A stretch of DNA of 64,000 nt from Thioalkalivibrio sp. XN279 (GTDB lineage Bacteria; Pseudomonadota; Gammaproteobacteria; Steroidobacterales; XN24), in contig NZ_JAANBD010000025.1 in NCBI RefSeq assembly GCF_011089885.1, forward strand, positions 421,426 through 485,425, written 5' to 3'. Positions 49,732-60,029 of this stretch are shown in pieces; the stretch's first letter is position 1, and the number at the start of each line of letters is the position of its first letter. Below the pieces are notes generated by a model. That model was not told the origin of the DNA. It was given only the letters and a program-made list of their open reading frames with translations, and made no database searches. The position numbers and the translations under genes were made by a program.

Positions 49732-52152
49732 CTATATGTTGTCGCCCTCGGTCGAAGTCCCCGCCTTCGCCACCGGCTTGCTGCGCCCCCAGGCCCAGCC
49801 GCTGATCTCCGGCATGTCGTCGCCATGCTTGCGGATGTAATGCCTGTGGTCGACCAGCTTCTCCCGGAGCTTTTGCTTGAAGTAGGCGGCGCGGCTGCCG
49901 AGCTGGGGCAGGCGGTCGATCACGTCCTCGCAGAGGTGGAAGCGGTCCATGTCGTTGATCACCACCATGTCGAAGGGCGTGGTCGTGGTGCCCTCCTCCT
50001 TGTAGCCACGCACGTGCAGGTTGTCGTGGTTGGTGCGCCGGTAGGTGAGCCGGTGAATCAGCCAGGGATAGCCATGGAAGGCGAAGATGATCGGCTTGTC
50101 GGTGGTGAACAGGCTGTCGAACTCGCGGTCGGACAGCCCGTTGGGATGCTCGTTCTGCGGCTGCAGCTTCATCAGGTTGACGACGTTGATGACCCGCACC
50201 TTGATCTCCGGGAAGTACTCGCGCAGCAGCGCGACCGCCGCCAGGGTCTCCAGCGTGGGCACGTCGCCGCAGCAGGCCATCACCACGTCGGGCTCGCCGT
50301 CCTGGTCGTTGCTGGCCCAGTCCCAGATGCTGATCCCCGCCTCGCAGTGCTTGATGGCCTGGTCCATGGTCAGCCACTGCGGCGCGGGCTGCTTGCCGGC
50401 CACCACGACGTTGACGTAGTTGCGGCTGCGCAGGCACTTGTCGGTGACCGACAGCAGGCAGTTGGCGTCCGGCGGCAGGTAGACGCGGATGACCTCGGCC
50501 TTCTTGTTGACGACGTGGTCGATGAACCCGGGATCCTGGTGGCTCAGCCCATTGTGGTCCTGGCGCCACACGTGCGAGCTGAGGAAATAGTTCAGCGAGG
50601 CAATCGGGCGACGCCACGGGATGTGGTTGCACACCTTCAGCCACTTGGCGTGCTGGTTGAACATCGAGTCGACGATGTGGATGAAGGCCTCATAGCAGGA
50701 GAAAAAGCCGTGGCGCCCGGTGAGCAGGTAGCCCTCCAGCCAGCCCTGGCACTGGTGCTCGCTGAGCACCTCCATGACCCGGCCGTCGGGCGAGAGGTGG
50801 TCGTCCTCGGGATAGATCTCGGCCATGTAACAGCGGTCCGTGACTTCGAGCACGTCCTGCCAGCGATTGGAGTTGTTCTCGTCCGGGCTGAACAGGCGGA
50901 AGTTCTTGTGGTCCAGGTTGCGCTTCATCACGTCGCGCAGGTAGGTGCCCATCACCCGCGCCGACTCCGCGATGGTCGCGCCCGGACTCGGCACCTCCAC
51001 GGCGTAGTCGCGAAAATCCGGCAATCTCAGGTCGCGCAGCAGGAGGCCGCCGTTGGCATGCGGATTGGCGCTCATGCGCCGCGTGCCGCGCGGGGCCAGG
51101 TCAGCGAGTTCCGGGACCAGGGTGCCGTTGGCGTCGAACAGCTCTTCGGGCCGATAGCTCTTCATCCACTGCTCGAGGATTGCGACATGTTCCACCGTAC
51201 TCATGTCGCCCATGGGCACCTGGTGGCTGCGCCAGTAGTCTTCGCATTTCTTGCCGTCGATCTCAGGCGGGCAGGTCCAGCCTTTCGGCGTGCGGAACAC
51301 GATCATCGGCCAGGTCGGCCGGCGCAGGTCGCCATCTTCACGCGCATTGCGCTGGATTGCCACGATCTCGGCCAGCGCCGTGTCAAGTGCGGCCGCCAGT
51401 TGCTGCTGCACGTCGTCGGGGTCGTGCCCGGCAACGAACAGCGGCTTGTACCCCATGCCCTCGAAGTACTTCTGCAGCTCGTCCTGGGGGATGCGCGCCA
51501 GGAAGCAGGGATTGGCGATCTTGTAGCCGTTCAGGTGCAGGATCGGCAACACGGCCCCGTCGCGTGCCGGGTTGAGGAACTTGTTGCCGTGCCAGCCCGT
51601 GGCCAGCGGGCCGGTCTCGGCCTCGCCGTCGCCGACGATGCAGGCGACGACCAGGTCCGGGTTGTCGAAGGCGGCGCCGTAGGCATGGCTCAGTGCATAA
51701 CCCAGTTCGCCGCCCTCGTGGATGCTGCCCGGAGTCTCCGGCGACACGTGGCTCGGGATGCCGCCCGGGAAGCTGAACTGCTTGAACAGCCTGCGCATCC
51801 CCTCCTCGTCCTGGCTGATCTCGGGATAGACCTCGCTGTAGGTCCCCTCGAGGTAGGCATGCGCCACCAGGGACGGCCCCCCGTGGCCGGGTCCGATGAT
51901 GTAGATCATGTCCAGGTCATCCCTGCGGATGACACGGTTCAGGTGCGCGTACAACATGTTCAGGCCGGGCGAGGTGCCCCAGTGACCAAGCAGGCGCGGC
52001 TTGATGTGCTCCCGCCTGAGCGGCTCCCGCAGCAGCGGGTTGCCGAGCAGGTAGATCTGCCCGACGGAGAGGTAGTTGGAAGCGCGCCAGTAGGCGTCCA
52101 GGCGCCGCAGTTCCTGCTCGGACAAGGGGCCGTGACCCTCGCTCTTCTTCAT
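49732..52152 (-). CDS. xfp: Phosphoketolase (Xfp family)
   Basis: An 806-residue thiamine diphosphate enzyme that splits xylulose 5-phosphate (and often fructose 6-phosphate) with phosphate to acetyl phosphate and an aldose phosphate. The family features are plain: [48 protein letters not shown], the diphosphate/Mg site [22 protein letters not shown], and [21 protein letters not shown]. The length is typical. The ATG at 52152 follows GGAGGATCAAGGC. It lies 46 bp downstream of the GH16 gene on the same strand, so it is probably transcribed with it. Which sugar phosphate is preferred is not readable here. Confidence 0.96.
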   Translation of the reverse strand: MKKSEGHGPLSEQELRRLDAYWRASNYLSVGQIYLLGNPLLREPLRREHIKPRLLGHWGTSPGLNMLYAHLNRVIRRDDLDMIYIIGPGHGGPSLVAHAYLEGTYSEVYPEISQDEEGMRRLFKQFSFPGGIPSHVSPETPGSIHEGGELGYALSHAYGAAFDNPDLVVACIVGDGEAETGPLATGWHGNKFLNPARDGAVLPILHLNGYKIANPCFLARIPQDELQKYFEGMGYKPLFVAGHDPDDVQQQLAAALDTALAEIVAIQRNAREDGDLRRPTWPMIVFRTPKGWTCPPEIDGKKCEDYWRSHQVPMGDMSTVEHVAILEQWMKSYRPEELFDANGTLVPELADLAPRGTRRMSANPHANGGLLLRDLRLPDFRDYAVEVPSPGATIAESARVMGTYLRDVMKRNLDHKNFRLFSPDENNSNRWQDVLEVTDRCYMAEIYPEDDHLSPDGRVMEVLSEHQCQGWLEGYLLTGRHGFFSCYEAFIHIVDSMFNQHAKWLKVCNHIPWRRPIASLNYFLSSHVWRQDHNGLSHQDPGFIDHVVNKKAEVIRVYLPPDANCLLSVTDKCLRSRNYVNVVVAGKQPAPQWLTMDQAIKHCEAGISIWDWASNDQDGEPDVVMACCGDVPTLETLAAVALLREYFPEIKVRVINVVNLMKLQPQNEHPNGLSDREFDSLFTTDKPIIFAFHGYPWLIHRLTYRRTNHDNLHVRGYKEEGTTTTPFDMVVINDMDRFHLCEDVIDRLPQLGSRAAYFKQKLREKLVDHRHYIRKHGDDMPEISGWAWGRSKPVAKAGTSTEGDNI

Positions 52153-52198
52153 GCCTTGATCCTCCGTCGAAACCGACCACGGCAATTGTGCGCCGCGT

Positions 52199-53524
52199 TC
52201 ATTCGCTGCCAGCCCGTCGATAGACCCGCACCCAGTCGACCAGCATCTTCTGCGGGAATATTTCGTCGTCGATACCGCCGCCCGCGCGGCCCCAGGCGCC
52301 GCCTACGGCGAGATTGATGATCAGGTGGAAAGGATGATCGTAAGGCCAGGATTCCCAGCCGCGGTTCTCGTTCATGTAAGTGAAGTACAGGGTGTCGTCC
52401 ACGAAAATGTCGGCCTTCTCGGGTGTCCACTCCATGGCGTAGACAAACCATTCCTTGTCGATATCGTCCAGCAGGATCCGGCCCTTGCGTTGCTCCCAGT
52501 TGATCCAGTAATAGGCGCGGTTGTGCACCGTGCCGTGAACGTGCCCCATCTCGTAACCGACGTGCTCCAGGATGTCCATCTCGCCCGAGTTGGGCCAGGC
52601 GTCGCAGGTCTCGCTGCCCTGCCAGGTGTCGCCCTCGCCACAGGTGCTCGCGTAGCGGAAGGGATCGCTCGGCAGCATCCAGATTGCCGCCCAGGTCCCC
52701 TTGCCGCGCGGCACCATGGCGCGCGCTTCAAAGCGCCCGTAAAGGAAATCGGCTTTGCCTTGCGTATGGATCCTGGCCGACGTGTAGTCGGCCCCCTCGT
52801 ATGCCTCCTTGTGCGCCTCGATGACGAGGTACCCGTTCTCCACGCGCAAGTTCTTCGGGCGGGCCGTGTAGGCCTGGTCTTCATCGTTCACGACACGCGC
52901 CGGCCACACATCGGTGTTCCAATTCAGCGGGTCGGGCGCGCCGTCCGTCTCAAACTCGTCGCTCCACACCATTTCCCAGCCTGTGCGCGGCACCTGCGCC
53001 GGGCGCACGAGCAGCCCGCTCAGGACTGGCTGCCTGGCAATCGCCGAGAACCGGACATCCAGCATGCCATCGGTGATCTCCACCCGGGGAATGGTGACCG
53101 TAAGGGCGGAAAAGACCTTGCCGTCACGACTGCTCATGACGTCCAGCCCCTGGATCACGGGCCTGTCCTCGACCAGGACGTCGAACACCCGCTCTCCGCC
53201 CTCGATTGGCTCGTGCTCCGCAAAATGAAAGGTGATGTCGTAAGCACCGTTTGCCAGCGGGCGCTCTACCCGAATATCGCCTTCGCGAAAGGTCTGGTAC
53301 AGCACCGGGTCCTGGGATCCCTTGACCACGGCCAGCGTTCCTGGTGATCCGCCGCTGATCGACGACTCGGCCTCGTAACGGGTGCCGTCCGAGGCGACGA
53401 ATGCCGGACCGCCGATATTAACCGCCCAGCTGACTTCCGCCGCGGCGTCCCGGGCTACGCCGCCGGATGGGGCCAGGACGGCCGCAAAAAGCACAACTAG
53501 GGTGGTATCACGCCTCAGGTGCAT
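52199..53524 (-). CDS. Malectin-GH16 endo-beta-glucanase (laminarinase type)
   Basis: A 441-residue exported enzyme: a signal peptide, a malectin-like carbohydrate-binding domain (about residues 30-175, [39 protein letters not shown]), and a GH16 beta-jelly-roll (about 185-438). The GH16 active site E-M-D-I-L-E lies near residue 315 in [12 protein letters not shown], the arrangement of endo-beta-1,3-glucanases. It should cleave laminarin-like glucan outside the cytoplasm. It is divergent from the phosphorylase-like gene, with a LacI-type operator in the 189-bp gap, and it precedes the phosphoketolase gene. Confidence 0.92.
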   Translation of the reverse strand: MHLRRDTTLVVLFAAVLAPSGGVARDAAAEVSWAVNIGGPAFVASDGTRYEAESSISGGSPGTLAVVKGSQDPVLYQTFREGDIRVERPLANGAYDITFHFAEHEPIEGGERVFDVLVEDRPVIQGLDVMSSRDGKVFSALTVTIPRVEITDGMLDVRFSAIARQPVLSGLLVRPAQVPRTGWEMVWSDEFETDGAPDPLNWNTDVWPARVVNDEDQAYTARPKNLRVENGYLVIEAHKEAYEGADYTSARIHTQGKADFLYGRFEARAMVPRGKGTWAAIWMLPSDPFRYASTCGEGDTWQGSETCDAWPNSGEMDILEHVGYEMGHVHGTVHNRAYYWINWEQRKGRILLDDIDKEWFVYAMEWTPEKADIFVDDTLYFTYMNENRGWESWPYDHPFHLIINLAVGGAWGRAGGGIDDEIFPQKMLVDWVRVYRRAGSE

Positions 53525-53580
53525 TTTTGGCCACTCCGATGGGACTGCTGCTAGGTGGCAACAGGAAAGTTCAAGTCCAA

Positions 53581-53622
53581 AGTTTAACCATTGCTGACAG
53601 CGCTGTCAGTATTGACTAGAAT
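53581..53622. promoter_or_regulatory. Divergent promoters around a LacI-type operator
   Basis: CTGACAGCGCTGTCAG (53594-53609) is a perfect 16-bp palindrome with the central CG expected of LacI-family operators. Each half contains CTGACA, a five-of-six match to the -35 box. On the plus strand TAGAAT (53617-53622) follows it after exactly 17 bp; on the minus strand TAAACT (53586-53581) follows after exactly 17 bp. One bound repressor would thus cover the -35 boxes of both the GH16 and the phosphorylase-like genes. The LacI gene at 58120 is the obvious regulator. Confidence 0.75.
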
Positions 53623-53713
53623 CGGCCGGGTGCGCAGCAGCACGGGATTCCGCGGCAGGACCCCAATCGGGACCCGAATGCTGCAGCCGGCGCCGCTGGC
53701 TTTTGGGGGTATC

Positions 53714-56700
53714 GTGGACGTGAAAGTTGCCTCGAATGGGATCGCCGACGGCCATGCCGTCGAAGGCGAATTCGTCGATATTGCAGGCGAGCGTTTTTAC
53801 GCTATCCGCAACGTCAATCGAATGCCGCCCTTCTTCGTCAGCATGGTGTCGGACGACGACCACTGGCTGTTCCTTTCTTCGACGGGCGGGCTGACTGCCG
53901 GGCGCGTGTCGCCCGAGAACGCATTGTTCCCTTATACCACCGTGGACAAGATCCACGAATGCGGACGTCACACGGGCGGCCGCACGGTGCTGCGCGTTCA
54001 CGCCGGCGACACGCCGGTGAACTGGGAACCCTTCAACGGCGAGCAACTGCTGGGTCCATCCCTGACCCGCAACCTCTACAAGAACGCGCTCGGCAACAAG
54101 GTCTGCCTCGAAGAGATCAACCACGAACTCTGCCTGGCGTTCCGCTGTACCTGGATGACCAGCCGAAGCTACGGATTCGTCCGGCAGTGCGAAATCGAGA
54201 ACCTTGGCGCCCGCAGGCTCAGGATCGACGTGCTGGACGGCCTCCAGAACCTGCTTCCCGCGAACACGCCCCTTTTCACCCAGACCAACGTCAGTAACCT
54301 GGTCGATGCCTACAAGTGGGCGGAACTGGACGACGACAGCAGCCTGGCGATCCTGAGCTTGTACTCGGCCATCACCGATCGTGCCGAGCCGAGTGAGTCG
54401 CTCAAGGCGACCACGCTGTTCTGCCTCGGGCTGGAAGAACCGACGATCCTGCTCTCTTCGGAACAGATCGACGCCTTTCGTGCCGGCGAGCAGCCCGCGC
54501 AAGAGCGGCTCAAACGCGGTATCCGCGGCGCGTACCTGGTCTGCGGGCCGCTGGACCTCGGGCCCGGCGCCGCGCAGCAATGGATCATCGTCGCCAACAC
54601 TTCGCAGGGCCAGAAGGACGTCGTCGCCCTGCGCCTTGAGCTACGCAACCCGGATGAACTGCGGAACGCGGTAGCGGCTTCGATAGAAGACGGCTCCGAT
54701 CGCCTGGCGCGTATCCTCGCCGCCGCCGACGGCTTCCAGGCCACGGCAGAAGAGAACGTCGCCGAACACCATTACGCCAACGTGCTTTTCAATGTCCTCC
54801 GCGGGGGTATTTTTTTCGACCAGTATTCGATCCGCTCAGGGCATTTCGCGCGCACCATCAAGCACTTCAACCGCGCAGTCCACGACCGGAACCGTGCCCT
54901 GCTGGAGTCCCTGCCGCAGCGGCTGACGCTAGAGGAACTGCTGGCCGCAGCGAAGCGCAGCGGCGACCCGCAACTGCAACGGCTGGCCGGCGAATACCTC
55001 CCGATTACTTTCGGCCGGCGCCATGGCGATCCCAGCCGCCCGTGGAACCAGTTCGCCATACGCCTGCATGACGAGTACGGGAAAGACATCCTGGCGTATG
55101 AAGGGAACTGGCGCGACATTTTCCAGAACTGGGAAGCGCTGTCATTCAGCTTCCCCGCGTTCCTCGACAGCATCATCGCCCGGTTCGTGAACGCGTCCAC
55201 CATGGACGGCTACAACCCCTACCGCATCACGCAGGAAGGTATCGACTGGGAAGTCGAGGAACCCGACGACCCCTGGAGCTACATCGGCTACTGGGGCGAC
55301 CACCAGATCGTGTACCTGTTGCGCCTACTGGAGTTGTCGCGCAGCTTCTACCCTGCGCGGCTCAACCAGCTGCTGCAGGAACGCCTGTTCTGCTACGCCA
55401 ACGTGCCGTATCGCATCCGGCCCTTCGATGCCCTGCTGCGGGATCCGCAGCAAACCGTCGATTACGACGAGCCGCTGGCCGAAGAGATCGAGCGACGCGT
55501 AGCTGCAGTGGGCGCTGACGGCAAACTCATCCTCGATGCCGATGGAGAGGTTTACCTCGTCACGCTGGCAGAGAAGCTGCTGGTGCCTTTGCTCGCCAAG
55601 CTCGGCAACCTGGTCGTGGACGGTGGCGTCTGGATGAACACGCAGCGGCCCGAGTGGAACGACGCCAACAACGCACTGGTGGGTCACGGCCTCTCCATGG
55701 TGACGCTTTGCCACATGCGCCGCTATGTGCACTTCCTGGCAGACCTGCTGGCCGGGGCTGACGGCAGCCTCGAAATCTCCTCCGAGGTGGCGGCATGGCT
55801 GAGCGAAACCACCGCGGCCCTCGGAAAACTCTGCGCGAAGCTTGGATCCGGGCCCGTTGACCCCGCGCTCCGATTCGAGTCGTTGTCCGAGCTCGGACAG
55901 GCGGCCAGTCGTTACCGGAAATCCGTCTACGCGCAGGACGGCTTCTCAGGCCAGGCCAAGGTACCTGTCGGCGAAATCAACCGCCTGCTCGAGCAGGCCC
56001 TCGCCGCGATCGATCACAGCATCGTGAACAATCGTCGCGAGGACGGGCTCTACCACTCCTACAACCTGCTCGACCTGCGCCAGGCCGGTGTCAGGGTGGA
56101 GACGCTGTACCCCATGCTCGAGGGCCAGGTCGCAGCACTCAGTTCCGGCGTCGTAGAGCCGGGCGAAGCAGCGCACTTGCTGGAGGCGCTCTACTCCAGC
56201 CCGCTGTATCGTCCGGACCAGGACAGCTTCCTCCTCTACCCGGACCGCACGCTGCCCAGGTTCCTCGACAAGAACCGCATACCACCCGAGCAGGTAGCCG
56301 CCCTGCCCGTGCTCGAGATCATGCTTGCCCGGGGCGATGAGCGCATCGTCCTGCGCGACGCCGAAGGATGCTACCGGTTCAGCTCCGAGTTTCGTAACGC
56401 ACGCGACCTGGACGCCGAGATCGATCGGCTGCTCGCCGACTACGGCGAGGTGCTCGAGGCGGCACGGCCACAACTGAGTGAACTGTTCGAAACGGTCTTC
56501 CACCATCGCGCATTCACCGGCCGATCGGGCACGATGTTCGCATTCGAAGGCCTCGGCTCCATCTATTGGCACATGGTGGCCAAGCTCCTGCTTGCCGCGC
56601 AGGAAAGCTATTTCATGGCCCTGGACGCGGATGCCGACGCCGAGACCCGCCAGCGCCTCGGCAGGCTTTATTACCGCATCCGCGCCGGTATCGGCTTCAA

Positions 56701-57175
56701 CAAGAGCCCCGCGGAATACGGCGCCTTCCCCACTGATCCCTACTCGCACACCCCGCGTCATGCCGGTGCGCAGCAGCCGGGCATGACCGGCCAGGTGAAG
56801 GAGGAAGTCCTGACCCGATTCGGCGAACTCGGCGTGAGAGTGTCCGGCGGCGTCGCGCGCTTCCAGCCGTCCTTGCTCAGGGCGCAGGAATTCAGAAAAG
56901 AGCCCGGCGTATTCCGCCATCTCGATGTCGACGGCGCGTGGCAGGAACTCGAACTTCCGGCCGACGCCATGGCGTTCACCTGGTGCCAGGTGCCGGTCGT
57001 CTACAGGCTGCACCGGGAGGCCGAGAGCGTGCTGAGCGTCACCTACGACGACGGCAACACGTCCCAGCTGCAGCGCAACTCTTTATCCCGGGAAGACAGC
57101 GCCGACCTGTTCGGCCGCAGCGGCCGCATCCGCTGCATCGAGCTGCACCTGGCGTCGCATGAACTGTTCGCCTAG
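53714..57175 (+). CDS. Putative beta-1,3-glucan phosphorylase (GH149-like)
   Basis: A protein of about 1153 residues without signal peptide. The N-terminal half is beta-rich (RFYAIRNVNRMPPFFVSMVSDDDHWLFLSSTGGLTAGR), the C-terminal half is an alpha/alpha-barrel-like region with GGVWMNTQRPEWNDANNALVGHGLSM. Asp650 in WND sits where GH94-type phosphorylases keep the catalytic acid. Size and layout fit GH149, the beta-1,3-glucan phosphorylases of about 1100-1200 residues, which release glucose 1-phosphate. The neighbours (GH16, GH17) support glucan as substrate. The family call is by recollection of layout, not by search. The start is uncertain: GTG at 53714 after GGGGG, GTG at 53720, or ATG at 53678. 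Confidence 0.55.
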   Translation: MDVKVASNGIADGHAVEGEFVDIAGERFYAIRNVNRMPPFFVSMVSDDDHWLFLSSTGGLTAGRVSPENALFPYTTVDKIHECGRHTGGRTVLRVHAGDTPVNWEPFNGEQLLGPSLTRNLYKNALGNKVCLEEINHELCLAFRCTWMTSRSYGFVRQCEIENLGARRLRIDVLDGLQNLLPANTPLFTQTNVSNLVDAYKWAELDDDSSLAILSLYSAITDRAEPSESLKATTLFCLGLEEPTILLSSEQIDAFRAGEQPAQERLKRGIRGAYLVCGPLDLGPGAAQQWIIVANTSQGQKDVVALRLELRNPDELRNAVAASIEDGSDRLARILAAADGFQATAEENVAEHHYANVLFNVLRGGIFFDQYSIRSGHFARTIKHFNRAVHDRNRALLESLPQRLTLEELLAAAKRSGDPQLQRLAGEYLPITFGRRHGDPSRPWNQFAIRLHDEYGKDILAYEGNWRDIFQNWEALSFSFPAFLDSIIARFVNASTMDGYNPYRITQEGIDWEVEEPDDPWSYIGYWGDHQIVYLLRLLELSRSFYPARLNQLLQERLFCYANVPYRIRPFDALLRDPQQTVDYDEPLAEEIERRVAAVGADGKLILDADGEVYLVTLAEKLLVPLLAKLGNLVVDGGVWMNTQRPEWNDANNALVGHGLSMVTLCHMRRYVHFLADLLAGADGSLEISSEVAAWLSETTAALGKLCAKLGSGPVDPALRFESLSELGQAASRYRKSVYAQDGFSGQAKVPVGEINRLLEQALAAIDHSIVNNRREDGLYHSYNLLDLRQAGVRVETLYPMLEGQVAALSSGVVEPGEAAHLLEALYSSPLYRPDQDSFLLYPDRTLPRFLDKNRIPPEQVAALPVLEIMLARGDERIVLRDAEGCYRFSSEFRNARDLDAEIDRLLADYGEVLEAARPQLSELFETVFHHRAFTGRSGTMFAFEGLGSIYWHMVAKLLLAAQESYFMALDADADAETRQRLGRLYYRIRAGIGFNKSPAEYGAFPTDPYSHTPRHAGAQQPGMTGQVKEEVLTRFGELGVRVSGGVARFQPSLLRAQEFRKEPGVFRHLDVDGAWQELELPADAMAFTWCQVPVVYRLHREAESVLSVTYDDGNTSQLQRNSLSREDSADLFGRSGRIRCIELHLASHELFA

Positions 57176-57196
57176 CGCGAGCGCAGGAGACCGCAC

Positions 57197-58084
57197 ATGT
57201 CGAACCTGTACCAGAGAAAACTGCCGTTGGCCGGCATCGATACCTCCGGGATGACTACCCGGGAACTTGGAGAGCTGGCGCGGGAGATCCTGGACGAGGG
57301 CATCCACGGAATCTGCTTCAGCCCATATCTTCCGCACCAGTCGCCCGGCGACATCATCGAGGCCGGCCAGGTGGAGCAACGTCTCGAGCTGATCCGGCCC
57401 TGGGTGAAATGGATCCGGAGCTTTTCCTGTACCGATGGCAACGAGCTCATTCCGGCGCTGGCCGCGAGCAAGGGTCTCAAGACCATGGTCGGCGTATGGC
57501 TGAGCGACGATCACGAACTGAACGAGCGCGAGCTGGCGAATGGCATTGCCGTGGCGCAGGCCGGACACGCTTCCATCCTCGCCGTGGGGAACGAAGTCTT
57601 GCTGCGCGGCGACCTGACAGAGGATGAACTGCTCGACTACCTGTCACGCGCCAAGGCGGCAGTCCCGGACGTGCCGGTAGGCTACGTGGACGCCTACTTC
57701 GAGTTCGTCGACCATCCTCGCATTACAGCCGCCTGCGACGTGTTGCTCGCAAATTGCTATCCGTTCTGGGAGGGCTGCCCCGCCCCGTATGCACTGCTCT
57801 ACATGAAGGACATGTATCGCCGCGTGGCCAGGGCCGCAGGGGGTAAGCGTGTTATCGTCAGTGAAACGGGCTGGCCCACGATCGGCAAGGCAACGGGAGG
57901 CGCAGAGCCGTCCTACGAAAATGCCCTGAAATACTTTATCGACACCTGCCGCTGGGCACACGAGGACGAGATCGAGATGTTCTACTTCTCGGCCTTCGAT
58001 GAACCCTGGAAAGTCGCGGCGGAAGGGGATGTCGGTGCCTACTGGGGCCTGCTCGACAAGGACGGCAAACCCAAGTACTGGTAA
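57197..58084 (+). CDS. Cytoplasmic GH17 beta-1,3-glucanase/transferase
   Basis: A 295-residue TIM-barrel enzyme of family GH17. Catalytic acid Glu133 lies in ILAVGNEVLLRGD and nucleophile Glu223 in VIVSETGWPT, both signature motifs; the start LAGIDTSGMTTRELGELAREILDEGIHGICFSPY is also typical. There is no signal peptide, so it should act on imported beta-1,3-oligosaccharides in the cytoplasm, next to the phosphorylase-like enzyme whose stop lies 21 bp upstream. AGGAG precedes the ATG. Hydrolysis versus transglycosylation cannot be decided. Confidence 0.9.
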   Translation: MSNLYQRKLPLAGIDTSGMTTRELGELAREILDEGIHGICFSPYLPHQSPGDIIEAGQVEQRLELIRPWVKWIRSFSCTDGNELIPALAASKGLKTMVGVWLSDDHELNERELANGIAVAQAGHASILAVGNEVLLRGDLTEDELLDYLSRAKAAVPDVPVGYVDAYFEFVDHPRITAACDVLLANCYPFWEGCPAPYALLYMKDMYRRVARAAGGKRVIVSETGWPTIGKATGGAEPSYENALKYFIDTCRWAHEDEIEMFYFSAFDEPWKVAAEGDVGAYWGLLDKDGKPKYW

Positions 58085-58119
58085 CAGCATACATATCCCA
58101 GCTCACGAGACCGGATGAA

Positions 58120-59157
58120 ATGGCGAAACCCAGGATCGATGACGTCGCCCGCCTTGCCGGGGTCTCGCCGAAGACCGTATCGCGGGTCGTCAACCGCGAG
58201 CCCAATGTCCGGGATGCGACGCGGGAGAAAGTCGAACAGGCCATCGAAGAGCTCGGCTACCGCCCAGACCAGTTCGCGCGCAACCTGGCCAGCCAACGCG
58301 CCCGTCTCATCGCGCTCGTCTATGACGATCCGAGCGCCTACGAGGTGCCGAGCTCAGGCTATGTGATTCGCCTGCAACAGGGCACCTTGCGCGCCTGCCG
58401 CGCGGCCAACTACGAGCTGCTCATTCATCCCTGCCGTTATCGCAACAAGGACGTGGTTGCGGAACTCGAAGCGTTGATCAGGCACATCCGGCCCACCGGG
58501 GTGGTTTTGGCTGCGCCCCTATCCAACATGCCCCGTATCGTAGATGCGATCCAGGCGAGCGGTACTCCTCTTGTGCGCCTTTCTCCCGGGCGAAAGGATG
58601 GAAACCAGTATTGCGTGGCTACCAACGACCGTGAAATCAGTGCGGAAATGACGCAGTATCTCGCCTCCCTGGGGCATCGGCGTATCGCTTTCATCAAGGG
58701 AAATCGTCAACACAAGGCGGTGGGCAACCGTTACCTGGGATTCGTTGACGGCTTGCGCGCCAGCGGCCTGCCACTCGAGAAGGACTTGGTCGAGCAGGGC
58801 GACAACTCGGTCGGTTCCGGCGAAGAGTGTGCCTGGCGGCTATTGCGCTCCGAGCAGCCCCCGACCGCGGTCTTCGCGGCGAACGACGACATGGCGGCAG
58901 GCGTGATGCGTGTCGCGGCACAGCTGGGCATCGAAATTCCGGCACGGCTCTCGGTGGCGGGCTGCGATGACATTGCGCTGGCGCGCCAGATTTACCCGCG
59001 CCTGACGACCATCCGACAGCCCCTCGCTGCGATGGCGGAGCTGGCCACGATGGCGCTGGTGGACGGCTCAGGCAAAGATTCCCTGGGCAATGGCGTCACC
59101 GTTGTGCCGGCGCAGCTGCGCATTCGCGAGTCGACCGGCCCGGCGCCGTCCGAGTAG
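58120..59157 (+). CDS. LacI-family repressor of the glucan locus
   Basis: A 345-residue regulator: the N-terminal helix-turn-helix and hinge (IDDVARLAGVSPKTVSRVVNREPNV, residues 6-30, then the hinge NLASQRARLIALVYDD) and a periplasmic-binding-protein-like effector domain with FIKGNRQHKAVGNRYLGFVDGL and AVFAANDDMAAGVMRVAAQLGIEIP. It is the third gene after the phosphorylase-like and GH17 genes, 35 bp behind the latter, so it would be autoregulated through the operator at 53594-53609. The inducer is probably a glucan oligosaccharide or glucose phosphate; that is inference. Confidence 0.93.
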   Translation: MAKPRIDDVARLAGVSPKTVSRVVNREPNVRDATREKVEQAIEELGYRPDQFARNLASQRARLIALVYDDPSAYEVPSSGYVIRLQQGTLRACRAANYELLIHPCRYRNKDVVAELEALIRHIRPTGVVLAAPLSNMPRIVDAIQASGTPLVRLSPGRKDGNQYCVATNDREISAEMTQYLASLGHRRIAFIKGNRQHKAVGNRYLGFVDGLRASGLPLEKDLVEQGDNSVGSGEECAWRLLRSEQPPTAVFAANDDMAAGVMRVAAQLGIEIPARLSVAGCDDIALARQIYPRLTTIRQPLAAMAELATMALVDGSGKDSLGNGVTVVPAQLRIRESTGPAPSE

Positions 59158-59175
59158 CCGTCCTGAGCCCGCTAC

Positions 59176-59209
59176 AGAAAAGAAAAGGCCCCGCGTTCAG
59201 CAGGGCCTT
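59176..59209 (-). terminator. Intrinsic terminator of the minus-strand lipoprotein gene
   Basis: AAGGCCC (59185-59191) and GGGCCTT (59203-59209) form a 7-bp stem with an 11-nt loop. Read on the minus strand the stem is followed by CTTTTCTTTTC, a good T-run, so it serves the minus-strand unit ending at 59242. On the plus strand, after the lacI-type gene, no T-run follows. Confidence 0.65.
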
Positions 59210-59241
59210 GGTGAGGATCTGCCCGCGCGCCTCGCGCCTGA

Positions 59242-59997
59242 TCAGCCCCCGTTGACTGATACCACCCCGTTGTTGAAGTCTGGCGGCGTGGCCGGCTGAT
59301 AGGAATATCCCCAGTCCAGCAGGACCTCTAACACGAGGATCGGGTCACCCGGAACCACGCGCCGGAAGCCCGTAGCATCCGTCCGGTACAGGGCATCCGC
59401 TGTGAGTTCGTTGAGCGGAACCGAGAATGGCACGGGCTCACCGTCAGGGCTCACCGCCGGGCAACACTCGAACACGGTAACGGAGCCGAAAAAATTGTCC
59501 AGCATGGACCGGTAGGCCTTGAGGGCCTGCTCACGTACCAGCTCATCGCTCGAGATGGCGTTGCTGTTCGCGTCATACAGCTCGTGCAGTGCAAGCGCGG
59601 TGTAATACTGGTTCTCCCCAGAGGGGCGCTGAGCCAGCGCGGTCGCCCAGAAGTAGAACCGCGCCTTCGCGCCTGACGGCCCCGGCGGCAGGGAGTTGAA
59701 CAGGTCGAACTTGTTGTCGGCGTCCGGGTTGTTGACGTCGAACTCGATGATGGTCGTGGTCGAGAACGGATTCTCTGGGTCGTCGAGGACACAAGTCTCC
59801 GGGTGAACCCCAACGTTCTCGCAATAGAGATCCAGGACCACGTCCGTCGGGAGGACGACGGCATTGATCACCTCGCCATCGTTCTCATCGGGTTCGCCGC
59901 TGCAGCCGGCAGAGGCCAACGCCGCCGTCGCGAGCAGGGCAACGACCAGGTGCTTGCCGCGAAACGGTCCGGCATGTTGTCGATTCAGCGCTCTCAT
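59242..59997 (-). CDS. Lipoprotein of the glucan locus
   Basis: A 251-residue lipoprotein: signal peptide with lipobox ALASAGC (Cys32), an acidic linker (GEPDENDGE), then a domain without a recognised family (TDVVLDLYCENVGVHPETCVLDDPENPFSTTTIIEF, QYYTALALHELYDANSNAISSDELVREQALKAYRSML). Several Cys, including a CC pair, could form disulfides. I chose the ATG at 59997, with GAGGTAA nine bases upstream; an ATG at 60021 is also in frame. It starts 32 bp after the GH-barrel gene on the same strand, so it probably works with it, perhaps as a surface glycan-binding protein (inference). Confidence 0.65.
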   Translation of the reverse strand: MRALNRQHAGPFRGKHLVVALLATAALASAGCSGEPDENDGEVINAVVLPTDVVLDLYCENVGVHPETCVLDDPENPFSTTTIIEFDVNNPDADNKFDLFNSLPPGPSGAKARFYFWATALAQRPSGENQYYTALALHELYDANSNAISSDELVREQALKAYRSMLDNFFGSVTVFECCPAVSPDGEPVPFSVPLNELTADALYRTDATGFRRVVPGDPILVLEVLLDWGYSYQPATPPDFNNGVVSVNGG

Positions 59998-60029
59998 TCG
60001 AATATTACCTCGGCTGTACATGCTCTTCG

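Noticed and set aside
48715..52317. A 1200-codon open frame on the plus strand
   Set aside because: It runs antisense through the kinase B start, the ECF sigma gene and the phosphoketolase, all of which are clear families; its translation has no family pattern.
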